A stretch of DNA of 64,000 bases from Planctomycetaceae bacterium (GCA_016794985.1 JAEUIQ010000036.1:1-64000), one strand, 5' to 3'; shown: positions 36,140-45,239, numbered from the stretch's first letter. The notes: generated by a model from the sequence alone, not told the origin. Numbers and translations: made by a program.

Positions 36140-36547
36140 ATGGATTCGAATCCTTGTTTGACCCGCTACGATCATGCGCCCGTCGGAAACTTGATCGGCA
36201 TGACTGTCGAACCGCATCAGACGTTGGGCGAGGCGGTCGTCAGACTCGCCGTGGATCAACGGCACCATAATCCCATGGGAACGGTTCATGGGGGGATATT
36301 GGCATTATTGGCGGATACCGCAATGGGAGTCGCTTTTGGCCGCACCCTGGATGAAAATCAGACTTTTGGCACGATCGACATACGAGTGGATTTTGTGCGG
36401 CCAGTAGGAACCACCGAGTTGAAAGCGGTCGGAACGATGGTCAAACGCGGTGCGCGAGTTGGCTTCTTGAAGGCCGAGATTTTTAGCCACTCCGGTCGGT
36501 TGGTTGCAACAGCCAACTGCACCTGCCTCGTGATTTCTCCGTCCTAA
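36140..36547 (+). CDS. PaaI-type hotdog-fold thioesterase
   Basis: This 135-residue protein fits the single-domain PaaI/YdiI thioesterase size. The catalytic-helix motif HGGILALLADTAMGVAFG occurs near residues 52-69 with the HGG and downstream aspartate (LADTA) expected for the family. The core strand IDIRVDFVRPVG and the C-terminal strand GRLVATANCTCLVI follow. It hydrolyses acyl-CoA thioesters; the acyl group cannot be predicted. It starts with ATG 17 bp after the HEAT-repeat gene. Not membrane-bound. No other fatty-acid or phenylacetate genes are adjacent, so a housekeeping acyl-CoA clearance role is inferred. Confidence 0.85.
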   Translation: MDSNPCLTRYDHAPVGNLIGMTVEPHQTLGEAVVRLAVDQRHHNPMGTVHGGILALLADTAMGVAFGRTLDENQTFGTIDIRVDFVRPVGTTELKAVGTMVKRGARVGFLKAEIFSHSGRLVATANCTCLVISPS

Positions 36548-36681
36548 AATTGCACTTGACCCAATTGGCCTAAATTCGCTATCTATTGTGGTTTGGATTT
36601 GCCCGGAAAAAACCGGGGCGGATGGGTGCGGTCTTGGGGGCTCTAGAATCTACTACCGCTGATTGGCCTGCGAGTTGACCT

Positions 36682-36885
36682 ATGGTGCTAATGATTGTCA
36701 CTTTGGTAGTTGGACTGCTCCTGACGGGGTGGGTGGTGCTTGATGCACTGCGCCCGAAGTCGGATGACAGTTCTTTCGCGGCCCCGCGACGGAAGGAGCC
36801 GAATCGAGTTTGGGACACCATCCGAACCGAGAAACCAGCCAAACCGGAAATGCCTTCGCTGAAACAGCCGGATCCGCCGAATTAA
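36682..36885 (+). CDS. Small single-pass membrane protein, unknown
   Basis: A 67-residue frame with an N-terminal hydrophobic segment (IVTLVVGLLLTGWVVLDAL) and a charged, proline-rich tail (PRRKEPNRVWDTIRTEKPAKPEMPSLKQPDPPN in two parts). It has the look of a small membrane protein with a cytoplasmic tail. It starts at ATG 36682 (or ATG 36691) and its stop directly abuts the stop of the opposite-strand small gene at 36886. I recognise no family. Confidence is limited by its length and by a competing minus-strand frame over the same bases. Confidence 0.45.
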   Translation: MVLMIVTLVVGLLLTGWVVLDALRPKSDDSSFAAPRRKEPNRVWDTIRTEKPAKPEMPSLKQPDPPN

Positions 36886-37104
36886 TCACGGTTTGGCCGA
36901 TGGCTCAACTTCTGCGGCAGGTTTCGCTTCAACCAAGTATTCAATGGAGTCGTAATAGGCTTTGGCCTTGGGGTCGACGATGACCGTGCTGGTGGTGGCC
37001 GTCGGTGGGAAGTAATTGCGAGCCAATAAGCCAATTCCCACGCCGCAAATAACAAGCCAGCTACGACTTAACAGCGTTCCAAAAATCCATAACAGGGTTC
37101 TCAT
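36886..37104 (-). CDS. Small single-pass membrane protein downstream of DUF1080 gene
   Basis: A 72-residue protein with one hydrophobic helix (WLVICGVGIGLLA) and a Pro/Thr-rich then acidic tail (AKAYYDSIEYLVEAKPAAEVEPSAKP split over two segments). Its ATG at 37104 overlaps the stop of the DUF1080 gene by one base (TGATG), so it is translationally coupled to it. The longer frame from 37128 would overlap by 25 bases and is less likely. No family recognised; the coupling suggests it helps or anchors the exported DUF1080 protein, which is inference. Confidence 0.55.
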   Translation of the reverse strand: MRTLLWIFGTLLSRSWLVICGVGIGLLARNYFPPTATTSTVIVDPKAKAYYDSIEYLVEAKPAAEVEPSAKP

Positions 37105-38108
37105 CAAAGGTTTCCCTTGATTATCCACACGTTGCGAAACTCAACCGGATCACTGTGATCCTGAAACAGAATTGGCTGTGGTTCAGGACCCTCTGCCAGT
37201 CCAGCACCCGTTTTAGATGAAATCTCGACATCATCGTGGATCAATATTCCATTGTGTTTGACGGTAACTCGAGCAGGGGAAATCTTCTTTCCTTCCTCAG
37301 ACCAACGGGCGGCTGTAAACCAGATATCATACGTTTGCCACACCAGTGGCGGAAGCGACACGTTGCCCGCCGCAGCTCGTTGTTTGTAGATACTGCCGGC
37401 ATTGTTTTCAACTGGAGGTTCGCCAAAGGAGTCCAAGATTTGGACTTCATAACGACGTTGCATGTAGATACCGCTATTGCCCCGATCTTGGTTGCTTTTG
37501 TCCGGCTGGAACGGAAGTCGAAACTCGACGTGCAATTGAAAGTCGCCGACCGGGAACGTCGTACTCGCGCCCATCGCCAAGTTTCCGGAGGCTGTCAACT
37601 TTGAGTTCGTCAGTTCACGCCCGAGCCCTTTGTTGAACAAGACGATGGCATTCGGTGGGGGTGGTTGGTTCAATGTCGCGCTATATCGCTCGACTCGGAA
37701 TAACTGAGCCAGCATATTTTGACTGGAATCGCTTTGAACAAACTGATAGAACGGCGTAGCCTGGAAGTGAAACTTGAGCCCGCCGTTCGACTTCAAGACC
37801 AAGTGCTCGCCTTCGACTTGTCCTTCCAATTTGGTAGGAAATGGATTCAAGTTTTCATGTGACGGCAAGCCACCCGGCAAGAGATTGGCGGTGAACTTGC
37901 CATTTCCTCGTGCAACCACTTGAAGGCCGTAAGTTTGCCATTGGTCATCAACCAGCATCTTCCCGGCGTATTCACCCTGCACAAATTCGAACGGAAATGG
38001 AAAACTATTCTTCGCCAATGGTTCATCCGCACCCTGAGCTGATTCATGCCAAGTCGGCCAAAGGGCGACGATGATGAGCCATGTCATCCTGAGAAGATTG
38101 AAACGCAT
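37104..38108 (-). CDS. Secreted DUF1080 domain protein with N-terminal extra domain
   Basis: A 334-residue exported protein. The signal peptide MRFNLLRMTWLIIVALWPTWHESAQG is followed by an N-terminal beta-rich segment (FEFVQGEYAGKMLVDDQWQTYGLQ, read in two pieces) and then a C-terminal DUF1080 domain. That domain runs from about 165 to the end: FPVGDFQLHVEFRLPF, GNSGIYMQRRYEVQILDSFGE, WQTYDIWFTAARW and FQDHSDPVEFRNVWI. The GNSGIY and QDHSDPVEFRN motifs are typical of the family. The open frame extends to 38168; ATG 38108 was chosen for its signal peptide. A small membrane gene is coupled at its stop. Predicted extracytoplasmic sugar-related role; substrate unknown. Confidence 0.85.
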   Translation of the reverse strand: MRFNLLRMTWLIIVALWPTWHESAQGADEPLAKNSFPFPFEFVQGEYAGKMLVDDQWQTYGLQVVARGNGKFTANLLPGGLPSHENLNPFPTKLEGQVEGEHLVLKSNGGLKFHFQATPFYQFVQSDSSQNMLAQLFRVERYSATLNQPPPPNAIVLFNKGLGRELTNSKLTASGNLAMGASTTFPVGDFQLHVEFRLPFQPDKSNQDRGNSGIYMQRRYEVQILDSFGEPPVENNAGSIYKQRAAAGNVSLPPLVWQTYDIWFTAARWSEEGKKISPARVTVKHNGILIHDDVEISSKTGAGLAEGPEPQPILFQDHSDPVEFRNVWIIKGNL

Positions 38109-38269
38109 CGGACACCAACTTCCAAAAAACAAAGGGCACTTTTCCGCACTTATTGTAACTCGAGGCACCGCACAATTTGGCGAAAAAACCAGCGGCTCAA
38201 GAGTTTGGTCTGTTCAAGTTCAGCGAGTTAGCTGAGGGCTAACAGCGAATCAGCGCTGTCTCTCTCCAA

Positions 38270-39400
38270 TCAATTTGGCAGCGAAGCCAGCAAGAACAAC
38301 GCAGGTTCGTCACATTGCAGGGTCAACGGCTCGCAAGCGTAAGGTATCAGCACGCTGTCACCGCGCCGGATGGTCCGTTGGGAAAGGCCCGACAGCAAGT
38401 CGCTGGATTCTTGCGGGCAAAGTCGACCACAACCATGCAAGCCGATCAAAATTTGGCATTGATTCGTGGGTAAACTCATGGTGCCGGTCAGCGTGATTCG
38501 CTCGAGGCGAAAATAGGGGCACTGGACCAAGGACTGCCGCCGACCGTTCGTGCCGGAGCGCGATGGTTCGTAAAGTGGCAGCTCGATTGGGGGCGCCGCA
38601 TCCACCGGGCCAATTTGGAAATTTGCCACCGCGAGAGCCTGCGGCACTTGTAGTGCTCGTGGCTTTCCATCATCTCCAACGCGATCCCAATCATACAATC
38701 GATAAGTCGTGTCGCTGGCTTGCTGCACTTCGGCGACCAGTAGTCCGGCACCAATCGCGTGGATCGTTCCGGCAGGAATGTAAATGCAGTCGCCGATTTT
38801 CGGCTCGAAGCTATGGAGAACGTGTCGCAGACGCCCTTGTTCCATCGCCTTCAAACACTCGTCGCGTCCAACTCCGGGCAGCAACCCCGCATACACCCGA
38901 GCACCGGGAATCGCGTCAGCGACATACCAGGCCTCGGATTTTCCCAGATCGGGGGGACTTTGGAGTGCGGCTTGGGAGTTATTCGGGTGCACTTGCAGCG
39001 AGAGGTTTTGCTGGGCATCCAGCCATTTCACCAACAGCGGGAATCGCCCGCGCAGGTTTTCTGGATAATCTTTTGAGTGGATTTCCTCGTAACACCGCGG
39101 ACCAACGATCGCAGGTCCAAGTTCCCGCATGATTTGCCCTAAGGTTTGATTCACGAGGGAACTGGGGGACGATACCGACTTCACCTGATTGGGCGACGAA
39201 CGTTCGGCAGATGGACCGTCCGTCCACCCCCACTGAACGATGCTTTGATCGCCCCCGTGATCGACGACTTCCCAACTTTCTGCGAATCGGCCCTCCAATC
39301 CAATGGGTTTGCCCAAGACCTCACCCAAGCGCCGTCCGCCCCAAATATACTGTCGAAAAACCGGTGAGAACCACAAAGGAGAAACGGGGGTTGGTTGCAT
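38270..39400 (-). CDS. manA: Mannose-6-phosphate isomerase (type I cupin)
   Basis: A 376-residue zinc cupin enzyme interconverting fructose-6-phosphate and mannose-6-phosphate. PVFRQYIWGGRRLGEVLGK lies at the N-terminus and ESWEVVDH near residue 42. RFPLLVKWLDAQQNLSLQVHPNN near 118-140 holds the first zinc ligands (Gln and His). GKSEAWYVAD follows near 155. IYIPAGTIHAIGAGLLVAEVQQASDTTYRLYDWDR near 212-245 carries the next His and Arg. The C-terminal cupin part is short. It supplies mannose and GDP-mannose for polysaccharides, in keeping with export and O-antigen genes elsewhere in the window. Divergent from tatC. Confidence 0.9.
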   Translation of the reverse strand: MQPTPVSPLWFSPVFRQYIWGGRRLGEVLGKPIGLEGRFAESWEVVDHGGDQSIVQWGWTDGPSAERSSPNQVKSVSSPSSLVNQTLGQIMRELGPAIVGPRCYEEIHSKDYPENLRGRFPLLVKWLDAQQNLSLQVHPNNSQAALQSPPDLGKSEAWYVADAIPGARVYAGLLPGVGRDECLKAMEQGRLRHVLHSFEPKIGDCIYIPAGTIHAIGAGLLVAEVQQASDTTYRLYDWDRVGDDGKPRALQVPQALAVANFQIGPVDAAPPIELPLYEPSRSGTNGRRQSLVQCPYFRLERITLTGTMSLPTNQCQILIGLHGCGRLCPQESSDLLSGLSQRTIRRGDSVLIPYACEPLTLQCDEPALFLLASLPN

Positions 39401-39649
39401 TGGCGATATCCAGCGACCTCAAAGGGGAATTTTCGAGAGTCGGATTATGGGCCATTTTACCTCAGTCGTGCAATCGGACTGTCCGATCCATTCCCACCTT
39501 GCGAGAGTTTCTCGGTGGGGGGAATTGCGGGGGGGACTGATTGAAATGGAGTGTGGTAGTTAGAATATGGCACGGTCGGCCGGATTGCTTCCTGGCCAAC
39601 AATGCTGGTTGATCCGCCCCTGTTCCGTATTCCACTGACACGACGATTC

Positions 39650-41095
39650 ATGCCTCAAACGAACGATGACCTGTTTCAAGACTCGCGAATGACGTTTGGC
39701 GAGCATTTGGAGGAACTGCGTTCCACATTCGTTAAGGCCCTGCTTAGCCTCTTGGTTGGGATCTTGGCAAGTTTGTACTTCACGCCTTCGGTCGTGCAAT
39801 TTTTGCAGACGCCAGTCGAGCGAGCGATTCGAGACTTTCGCGTGAAGAAAGCGCGGATCGACCTAGAGAAACAGTATGGCTATGTGCCCGATGAAATGGC
39901 GTTTTTGCTGAGTGAATATGGTTTGGTACCCAATCAAGTCCGCGTGAACCCAGCGGACATGTTGCGGATGTTGCAGGCCTATCGCCCAGAGGAATTTACT
40001 CGTCCGATTGATGATCTAGAGTTCACCGGATTGAACCTGCTCGTTGAGAACGTGCGGGCCGTTTCAGGCCGCATCGTGTCCGAAGATGATTCGCTGGATT
40101 CCGAAACTCGTTTGGTGCTGGACGCGGTGCGTCGTCACTTGGCAGCCGAGGATTTGGCGGCGTTGAAGCAGATTAGTGCCACCGAAGATGGTGAACTGGG
40201 GGCGCCACAACAAATCCAAGTGCTCGCGATCTTGAATCGCTTGATCAAGTCTGACGCATTAGGTCAGGATTCGACGCTGGAGCCATTGTTTGCCGCTCAA
40301 GAAATTGGTTGGTTGGAGCAATTTTGGAATGCTTTTTGGATGATCGATTCAACGGAAAATCCGTTGGTCAAGATCCGCGAGGCCTATCAAGCGAATAGCG
40401 AACAGCGATTGTTGCATCGACTCAACCGTACACTGGTGGAACGCTACGTATTTCCGACACCGCCGCCGAGCCCATTTTTGACTCTCACGATTTGGCAGCA
40501 GACTCAAGCCAGTACGGTGGCGTTGGGCGCCGGCGAAGGGTTCATGATCTACTTGAAAGCCTCGCTGTTGACCGGCACCATTGTGGCCGGTCCGTTTATT
40601 TTCTACTTCTTATGGACTTTTGTGGCAGCTGGGCTCTACCCCCAGGAGCAACGGTACGTTTACTTCTATCTGCCATTTAGTTTGGCACTGTTCGGTGCGG
40701 GGGTTATGGTTGCCTTTATCTTTGCTTTTGAACCTGTGCTTCAATTCCTGTTTTCGTTTAACTTGTTGTTGGGCATCGACCCGCAACCCAGAATTGGTGA
40801 ATGGTTGTCCTTTGTGATGTTGGTTCCCTTGGGATTCGGGGTAGCGTTTCAATTACCGCTTGTGATGTTACTTTTGTTTCGAATTGGCATCATTAGTGTG
40901 GAGACCTACGTTAGCCAATGGCGTATGGCAATGTTGCTGATTGCCATCATATCAATGTTGGCGACGCCGGCTGATCCGATCAGTATGTTTTTGCTGGGTG
41001 GGCCCTTGGTTCTGCTCTACGTGTTTGGAATATTCCTTTGCCGCTGGCTTCCGGTGAACAAGCGGGTCTTTCCTGAGGGCTACGACCCCGTTTGA
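39650..41095 (+). CDS. tatC: Twin-arginine translocase subunit TatC with long insertion in first periplasmic loop
   Basis: The six-helix TatC core is intact: FGEHLEELRSTFVKALLSLLVG at the N-terminus, WTFVAAGLYPQEQRYVYFYLPFSL near 321-343 with the glutamate expected after helix 2, FAFEPVLQFLFSFN, GFGVAFQLPLVM and SMLATPADPISMFLLGGPLVLLYVFG. Between helix 1 (about 27-45) and helix 2 (from about 296) are roughly 240 mainly hydrophilic residues where about 40 are usual. Total length is 481 residues versus about 250 normally. Such enlarged loops are seen in some planctomycetes. It exports folded twin-arginine substrates; two candidates in this window are the DUF1501 and NHL proteins. ATG 39650 was preferred to an upstream in-frame ATG at 39602. 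Confidence 0.88.
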   Translation: MPQTNDDLFQDSRMTFGEHLEELRSTFVKALLSLLVGILASLYFTPSVVQFLQTPVERAIRDFRVKKARIDLEKQYGYVPDEMAFLLSEYGLVPNQVRVNPADMLRMLQAYRPEEFTRPIDDLEFTGLNLLVENVRAVSGRIVSEDDSLDSETRLVLDAVRRHLAAEDLAALKQISATEDGELGAPQQIQVLAILNRLIKSDALGQDSTLEPLFAAQEIGWLEQFWNAFWMIDSTENPLVKIREAYQANSEQRLLHRLNRTLVERYVFPTPPPSPFLTLTIWQQTQASTVALGAGEGFMIYLKASLLTGTIVAGPFIFYFLWTFVAAGLYPQEQRYVYFYLPFSLALFGAGVMVAFIFAFEPVLQFLFSFNLLLGIDPQPRIGEWLSFVMLVPLGFGVAFQLPLVMLLLFRIGIISVETYVSQWRMAMLLIAIISMLATPADPISMFLLGGPLVLLYVFGIFLCRWLPVNKRVFPEGYDPV

Positions 41096-41270
41096 CGCTA
41101 CTGCCGGAACAATCGGACTCCAATCACGTGAAAACGGGTCATCGAGAGCCACGAACGGCCTCGAGCCAGACGATTCTGACACACCTTTAAGATTGGAGCT
41201 TTGCTAACATTTACCTGGCTCTCCGCTGGAATCATTGCGGTGTTCTTGATCGTCGAAGTGAGCCAATCCG

Positions 41271-42158
41271 ATGGATTCCCCCGTTTTCGCCACCATGATG
41301 TTGACACCCGCTGGGCAAACGCCGACCAGCCCATCCCAACAATGGTTGATCCAGCTGCATCCACTGGATTTGGAGCAAAGCAAAATCCCCATCAATGGCG
41401 ATTGCTTGATCATCGGTCGGTCCGAGTTTTGCGACCTGCAATTGGATGATCATTGGGTCTCCCGACAGCATGCGAAAATCCAGCGGGTTGGCGCCGGATT
41501 CGAAATTCGCGATCTGGGAAGCACGAACGGTCTGTCCGTGAACGATCAGCAAGTTCCGGTTGCCGAACTGCAAAGTGGCGATCGCATCCGAATTGGGAAG
41601 AGGATCTTTCGCTTTCTGAGCGACGCCGACGTCGAGTCCAAATACTACGAGACCGTCTATTCTATGATGACTCGGGATGGCTTGACCGGCGCGTACAATA
41701 AAAGATATCTGATGGAGTTTTTGGAACGCGAGATCCTGCGGAGTCGCCGTTTCTCGCGTCATCTCTCGTTGATACTTTTTGATGTCGATCACTTCAAATC
41801 GATCAACGACACTTATGGGCACTTGGCCGGAGACGATGTCTTGCGGGAACTTGCCAAGCGAGTTCAGGCCACGATCGGTGCCGAAGAGGTATTGAGCCGC
41901 TTTGGTGGCGAAGAGTTTGCCATCGTGGCCGAACTTTCCTTGACCGAAGCGGCCGCGCTGGCCGAACTCTGTCGCCAGCAAGTGTCCGTTGAACCGTTTT
42001 CAACTTCGAATGGATTCCTGGAAGTGACCATTAGTCTGGGAGTTGCCCAGCTACCACGTGACTTCTCCGGAACTCCACAACAGCTCTTGTCGCTGGCGGA
42101 CGAACTGCTGTACGCCGCCAAGCGTAGCGGACGGAATCGCGTTTGCCATTCATCGTGA
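41271..42158 (+). CDS. FHA-GGDEF diguanylate cyclase
   Basis: A 295-residue protein with two domains. The FHA domain at about 25-115 has GRSEFCDLQLDD (residues 49-60), SRQHAKI and LGSTNGLSVN; it binds phosphothreonine. The GGDEF domain at about 125-295 has DGLTGAYNKRYL, FDVDHFKSINDTYGHLAGDDVL and the active GGEEF at 212-216, so c-di-GMP synthesis is expected. The RxxD inhibitory site normally just upstream is absent (GAEEVLSRFGGEEF), so feedback inhibition is probably missing. Cytoplasmic, with no membrane segment. The protein kinase gene starts 36 bp downstream, so a kinase-to-FHA phosphorylation link is plausible. Start ATG 41271. Confidence 0.88.
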   Translation: MDSPVFATMMLTPAGQTPTSPSQQWLIQLHPLDLEQSKIPINGDCLIIGRSEFCDLQLDDHWVSRQHAKIQRVGAGFEIRDLGSTNGLSVNDQQVPVAELQSGDRIRIGKRIFRFLSDADVESKYYETVYSMMTRDGLTGAYNKRYLMEFLEREILRSRRFSRHLSLILFDVDHFKSINDTYGHLAGDDVLRELAKRVQATIGAEEVLSRFGGEEFAIVAELSLTEAAALAELCRQQVSVEPFSTSNGFLEVTISLGVAQLPRDFSGTPQQLLSLADELLYAAKRSGRNRVCHSS

Positions 42159-42194
42159 ACGTCACTCCATCGTCTATTGGCGAAATGATTTCCT

Positions 42195-43670
42195 ATGTCT
42201 CGAACCCAAGAATTTCTGGCACACAAAGATGCGGGATGTTACGCGGACGAAGCGACGGCGACCGGCGGGGAGTTCGTGCCAGACGCCAGTACGAGTCGTT
42301 CGCCAGCGAATCCCCGTAACTCACAATACGACCAAGAAATTGCCTGGCGCGGTCGCCACTCGCGAATCGACCTCGCGGATGAACTGGGCTGGGGCGATCA
42401 CGACGGGCGAGGCTGGATGGCAACTCTCGATGCCGAGACCAGGCATCGGCTGGCACAGATTCCCACCGGTTGGTCGCGATTCTCGACATGCCAACAAATG
42501 ACGAGCGGAGGTTGTGGAAAAATCAGCGTGTCCAATGACGGGCAACTCAATCGTCAGGTCGTGATTAAGAAAATCAATCCAGAGCTTTTAAATGATCGAG
42601 CGGTCAAGAGGTTTCTTAATGAAGCTCGAATTACAGCTCAATTGGAGCACCCCGGTATCGCACCGGTTTACGAGTTAGGAATTGACGATCAAGGGTTGCC
42701 GTTTTACGCCATGAAGCAACTAAGTGGGCAAACGTTGGCCGAGAGTCTGGCTAAATACGTCGCCCTGCCGGCGGGGCGGGGAAAAGAGCGAACCCGGCGC
42801 GAATTGCTACACCGGTTTCTGAGCGTTTGCCAGACGGTCGCGTTTGCTCATCAACGCGGCGTTATCCATCGCGATCTGAAACCAGACAACATCATGTTGG
42901 GCCAGTTCGGCGAGACCACGGTGGTGGATTGGGGCTTGGCAAGAACCCGCTCGGCTCGCGAAAGTCAGGATTGGGATTCTCGCGAGAACTTGCGTCGGCC
43001 GGAATCGTCTTTGGCCAACGCCTCGATCGATTCGACGGGTTCATTGACTGTCCAAGGCATGGTCATGGGCACGGCGGCTTATATGTCGCCGGAACAAGCG
43101 CAAGGGCTAAATGATCGAGTCGATCATCGGTCGGATGTCTTCTCGTTGGGTGTCATCTTGTTTGAGTTGCTTAACGGTCGCTCGCCTTTTGTCGGTTCGA
43201 GTATGGCTCAGACGATCGACAACGTCATTCGCTGCAATCACGCGGATCTGTCGAAACGACTTCAGGGTTGTTCGAGAAGGTTGGCCTGGATTTGTCTGAA
43301 GGCGATGGCTGCCCAACCAGTCGATCGCTACCAGTCCGTTAGCGACATGGCTCACGATATCGAAAGCTACTTGGCCGGTCAGCCACTGGCAGGTAGACGC
43401 GAAAGTGCTTGGGAACGTTTTGATCGCTGGGCTGGCCATCATCGATCGGCCGTGCGTGGGATGCTCGTGTGTTTGCTGGTGGGCTTCATCGCTCTCACGA
43501 TCGCGGTCAGCCTCGGAGGAATTGACCGGGACGGCACCGATCTCGAACGGCCGCTGCCCAACGCGGTCGTGGACAGTGATTCAGATCGGCTGTTGCAACT
43601 AGAGCAAGAAAACGAACGCCTTCAGCGTGAGCTTTTGCAATGGCGACATGGTGAGTTGTCCAAGCGATAA
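42195..43670 (+). CDS. Hanks-type serine/threonine protein kinase, single-pass membrane
   Basis: This 491-residue kinase has GGCG (a partial Gly-rich loop) near 105, VVIKK with catalytic Lys125, Glu143 (LNEAR), the catalytic loop HRDLKPDN at 225-232 and DWG at 245-247 instead of DFG, a common variant in planctomycete kinases. GTAAYMSPEQAQG is the activation-loop end, then HRSDVFSLGVILFELLNGRSPF. A membrane helix (GMLVCLLVGFIALTIAVSL) lies at about 438-457, followed by a short extracytoplasmic coiled-coil-like tail (QLEQENERLQRELLQWR). The first ~95 residues are low-complexity with no recognised domain. It follows the FHA-GGDEF gene by 36 bp; its stop is at the edge of a hairpin terminator for the opposite strand. 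Confidence 0.88.
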   Translation: MSRTQEFLAHKDAGCYADEATATGGEFVPDASTSRSPANPRNSQYDQEIAWRGRHSRIDLADELGWGDHDGRGWMATLDAETRHRLAQIPTGWSRFSTCQQMTSGGCGKISVSNDGQLNRQVVIKKINPELLNDRAVKRFLNEARITAQLEHPGIAPVYELGIDDQGLPFYAMKQLSGQTLAESLAKYVALPAGRGKERTRRELLHRFLSVCQTVAFAHQRGVIHRDLKPDNIMLGQFGETTVVDWGLARTRSARESQDWDSRENLRRPESSLANASIDSTGSLTVQGMVMGTAAYMSPEQAQGLNDRVDHRSDVFSLGVILFELLNGRSPFVGSSMAQTIDNVIRCNHADLSKRLQGCSRRLAWICLKAMAAQPVDRYQSVSDMAHDIESYLAGQPLAGRRESAWERFDRWAGHHRSAVRGMLVCLLVGFIALTIAVSLGGIDRDGTDLERPLPNAVVDSDSDRLLQLEQENERLQRELLQWRHGELSKR

Positions 43671-43703
43671 AAAAACACGACCGTTGGAAATCCAACGGTC
43701 GTG
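43669..43703 (-). terminator. Rho-independent terminator for the polysaccharide export gene
   Basis: A perfect 13-bp inverted repeat (CACGACCGTTGGA at 43676-43688 and TCCAACGGTCGTG at 43691-43703) with a two-base AA loop. On the minus strand it is followed by seven T residues (43675-43669), fitting termination of the gene ending at 43731. The T tract overlaps the kinase stop codon region. Confidence 0.85.
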
Positions 43704-43730
43704 GTGGCTGGCTAGTTACTTGGTCGACGG

Positions 43731-45089
43731 CTAGTTGAACAATTCTCGCAAGCCGTAGGTAAAGAACGCACCAATCGAGAAGTTCAGCACTTCCTCACGA
43801 GGCTTGTGGCGAAGAATCAAGGTGTCGCCCGGTTTGACCAACAATCGCTCGCGAGGATCATTAATCGCTCGCGTCAAGTCGACTTCAATGGCGATCTGGC
43901 GATTACCTGGTAGGGGTCGCATAATAATGAGTTGCGATGGAGGCACGGAACCGATTCCTCCGCCCAACCCACCGGCAAACCCACCGCCCTGTTGGAAGGC
44001 TCCGATTCCGCCGCCGGCGATCGCCACCGCGTTCAACACGTCAGTGTCTTTATCGCGAGGCAGCAAGAACTCACCGGGATTCAACAGACCGCCCGTGTAG
44101 TAGACTTCGGTATCGCGTGTTTCGACTAGCACCACATCGCCTTCCTTGAGGATGATGTCTTGCTCGCTGAATTTAGGGAATTGGCCCGGCTTCAGTCGCA
44201 GTGGTACTTTCACGACATTGGGGTCGTCCGGCAGTGGTGGCAGAGTTCCCCCAACGTTGCTAGTACCAAATTGCAAGTAGAATTCTCGCAGCATTTCGTC
44301 ACGCTTGCGGGGATCCAGCTTGTCGCTTCGCAAGATCTTCACTTCGGCTTTCGCGTTGATGCCAGGCAAACCACCGGTTTCGGTCAACGCGTTGAGTAGG
44401 TCGTTGCGGTAGGCGGGTAGTTGCAGCACAAAGCCCCGCGAGCTCAAGTCGGCACGTTCGGCGACCGCCCGCTGAGCGAATTGGAAACCAAGCCCATTTT
44501 GTTGATTCGAAAGAGCGTTGTTGTCCTGGCGAATCACGAAAACTTTATAGGTCCGTTTGCGAATCAACGTGACAATTGGACGTTGTCCTTCTCGCAAATA
44601 GTTCTTTTCGACATAAACTCGTCCGATGACTTCTTCGGCCTGGGCCAACGTCAAACCCTTGACAGCAATGGGCCCAACGAAAGGCATTGAGATCGTGCCG
44701 TCGTCGCGCACTGGGTACGGCAGACCGATACCGGGGGACAAATCGCTACCAGGCTCGGGCATGGTGACGGGAGGAATTTGCGGTGCGTTAGGGTCTTCAC
44801 CCGCAAACAAGTTCTCGATGTGAACACCCAACACGTCGTCGGAGTCCAAAATGTGTTCTTCCGGTTCGGCTTGGCGAAGGCGGGCGTAGTCGATCACGCG
44901 ATCGTTAGCCACGGGAATTGCCAACAATTCGGGTGGAACTCGGCTCGCAGGGATCGTCTGAATCGGCGACACAAGCGCCGTGCAGCCCGAAGCGAACAAA
45001 CCCAACAGGGCCAAGGGGCACAGCAAGGACCAACGGTTGAGTGTCAACCGAATCCCCTGCTGGTTTGCGGAATGGATCAAGTATTTCAT
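43731..45089 (-). CDS. Polysaccharide biosynthesis/export lipoprotein (Wza-like)
   Basis: A 452-residue outer-envelope export protein. The signal peptide SLLCPLALLGLFASGC ends in a lipobox. HILDSDDVLGVHIENLF and ...ISMPFVGPIAVKGLTLAQAEEVI mark the Poly_export domain (about 80-165), and two soluble-ligand-binding beta-grasp (SLBB) regions follow, including VYYTGGLLNPGEFLLPRDKDTDVLNAVAIAGG near 345. The C-terminal region has PGDTLILRHKPREEVLNF. A long Gly-rich loop (GAFQQGGGFAGGLGGG) is unusual. The frame opens at 45176; ATG 45089 has GGAGAG upstream and is preferred. Probably forms the exit channel for exopolysaccharide. The window has no kinase or polymerase of that locus next to it, but manA and an O-antigen ligase are elsewhere. 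Confidence 0.87.
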   Translation of the reverse strand: MKYLIHSANQQGIRLTLNRWSLLCPLALLGLFASGCTALVSPIQTIPASRVPPELLAIPVANDRVIDYARLRQAEPEEHILDSDDVLGVHIENLFAGEDPNAPQIPPVTMPEPGSDLSPGIGLPYPVRDDGTISMPFVGPIAVKGLTLAQAEEVIGRVYVEKNYLREGQRPIVTLIRKRTYKVFVIRQDNNALSNQQNGLGFQFAQRAVAERADLSSRGFVLQLPAYRNDLLNALTETGGLPGINAKAEVKILRSDKLDPRKRDEMLREFYLQFGTSNVGGTLPPLPDDPNVVKVPLRLKPGQFPKFSEQDIILKEGDVVLVETRDTEVYYTGGLLNPGEFLLPRDKDTDVLNAVAIAGGGIGAFQQGGGFAGGLGGGIGSVPPSQLIIMRPLPGNRQIAIEVDLTRAINDPRERLLVKPGDTLILRHKPREEVLNFSIGAFFTYGLRELFN

Positions 45090-45239
45090 AGTCCGAACTC
45101 TCCGTGTCTTCGGTTTCTGCGGGAAAACCACTTGGACTCGTGTTTGCGTTGGTGCTTGAGGAAGAAGCGACTGCATCGTGTTTGGGTTGAAGGCCAGATC
45201 GCGATTCGATAGGAATCTATGGTCGTGCTTTCGTGCCCA

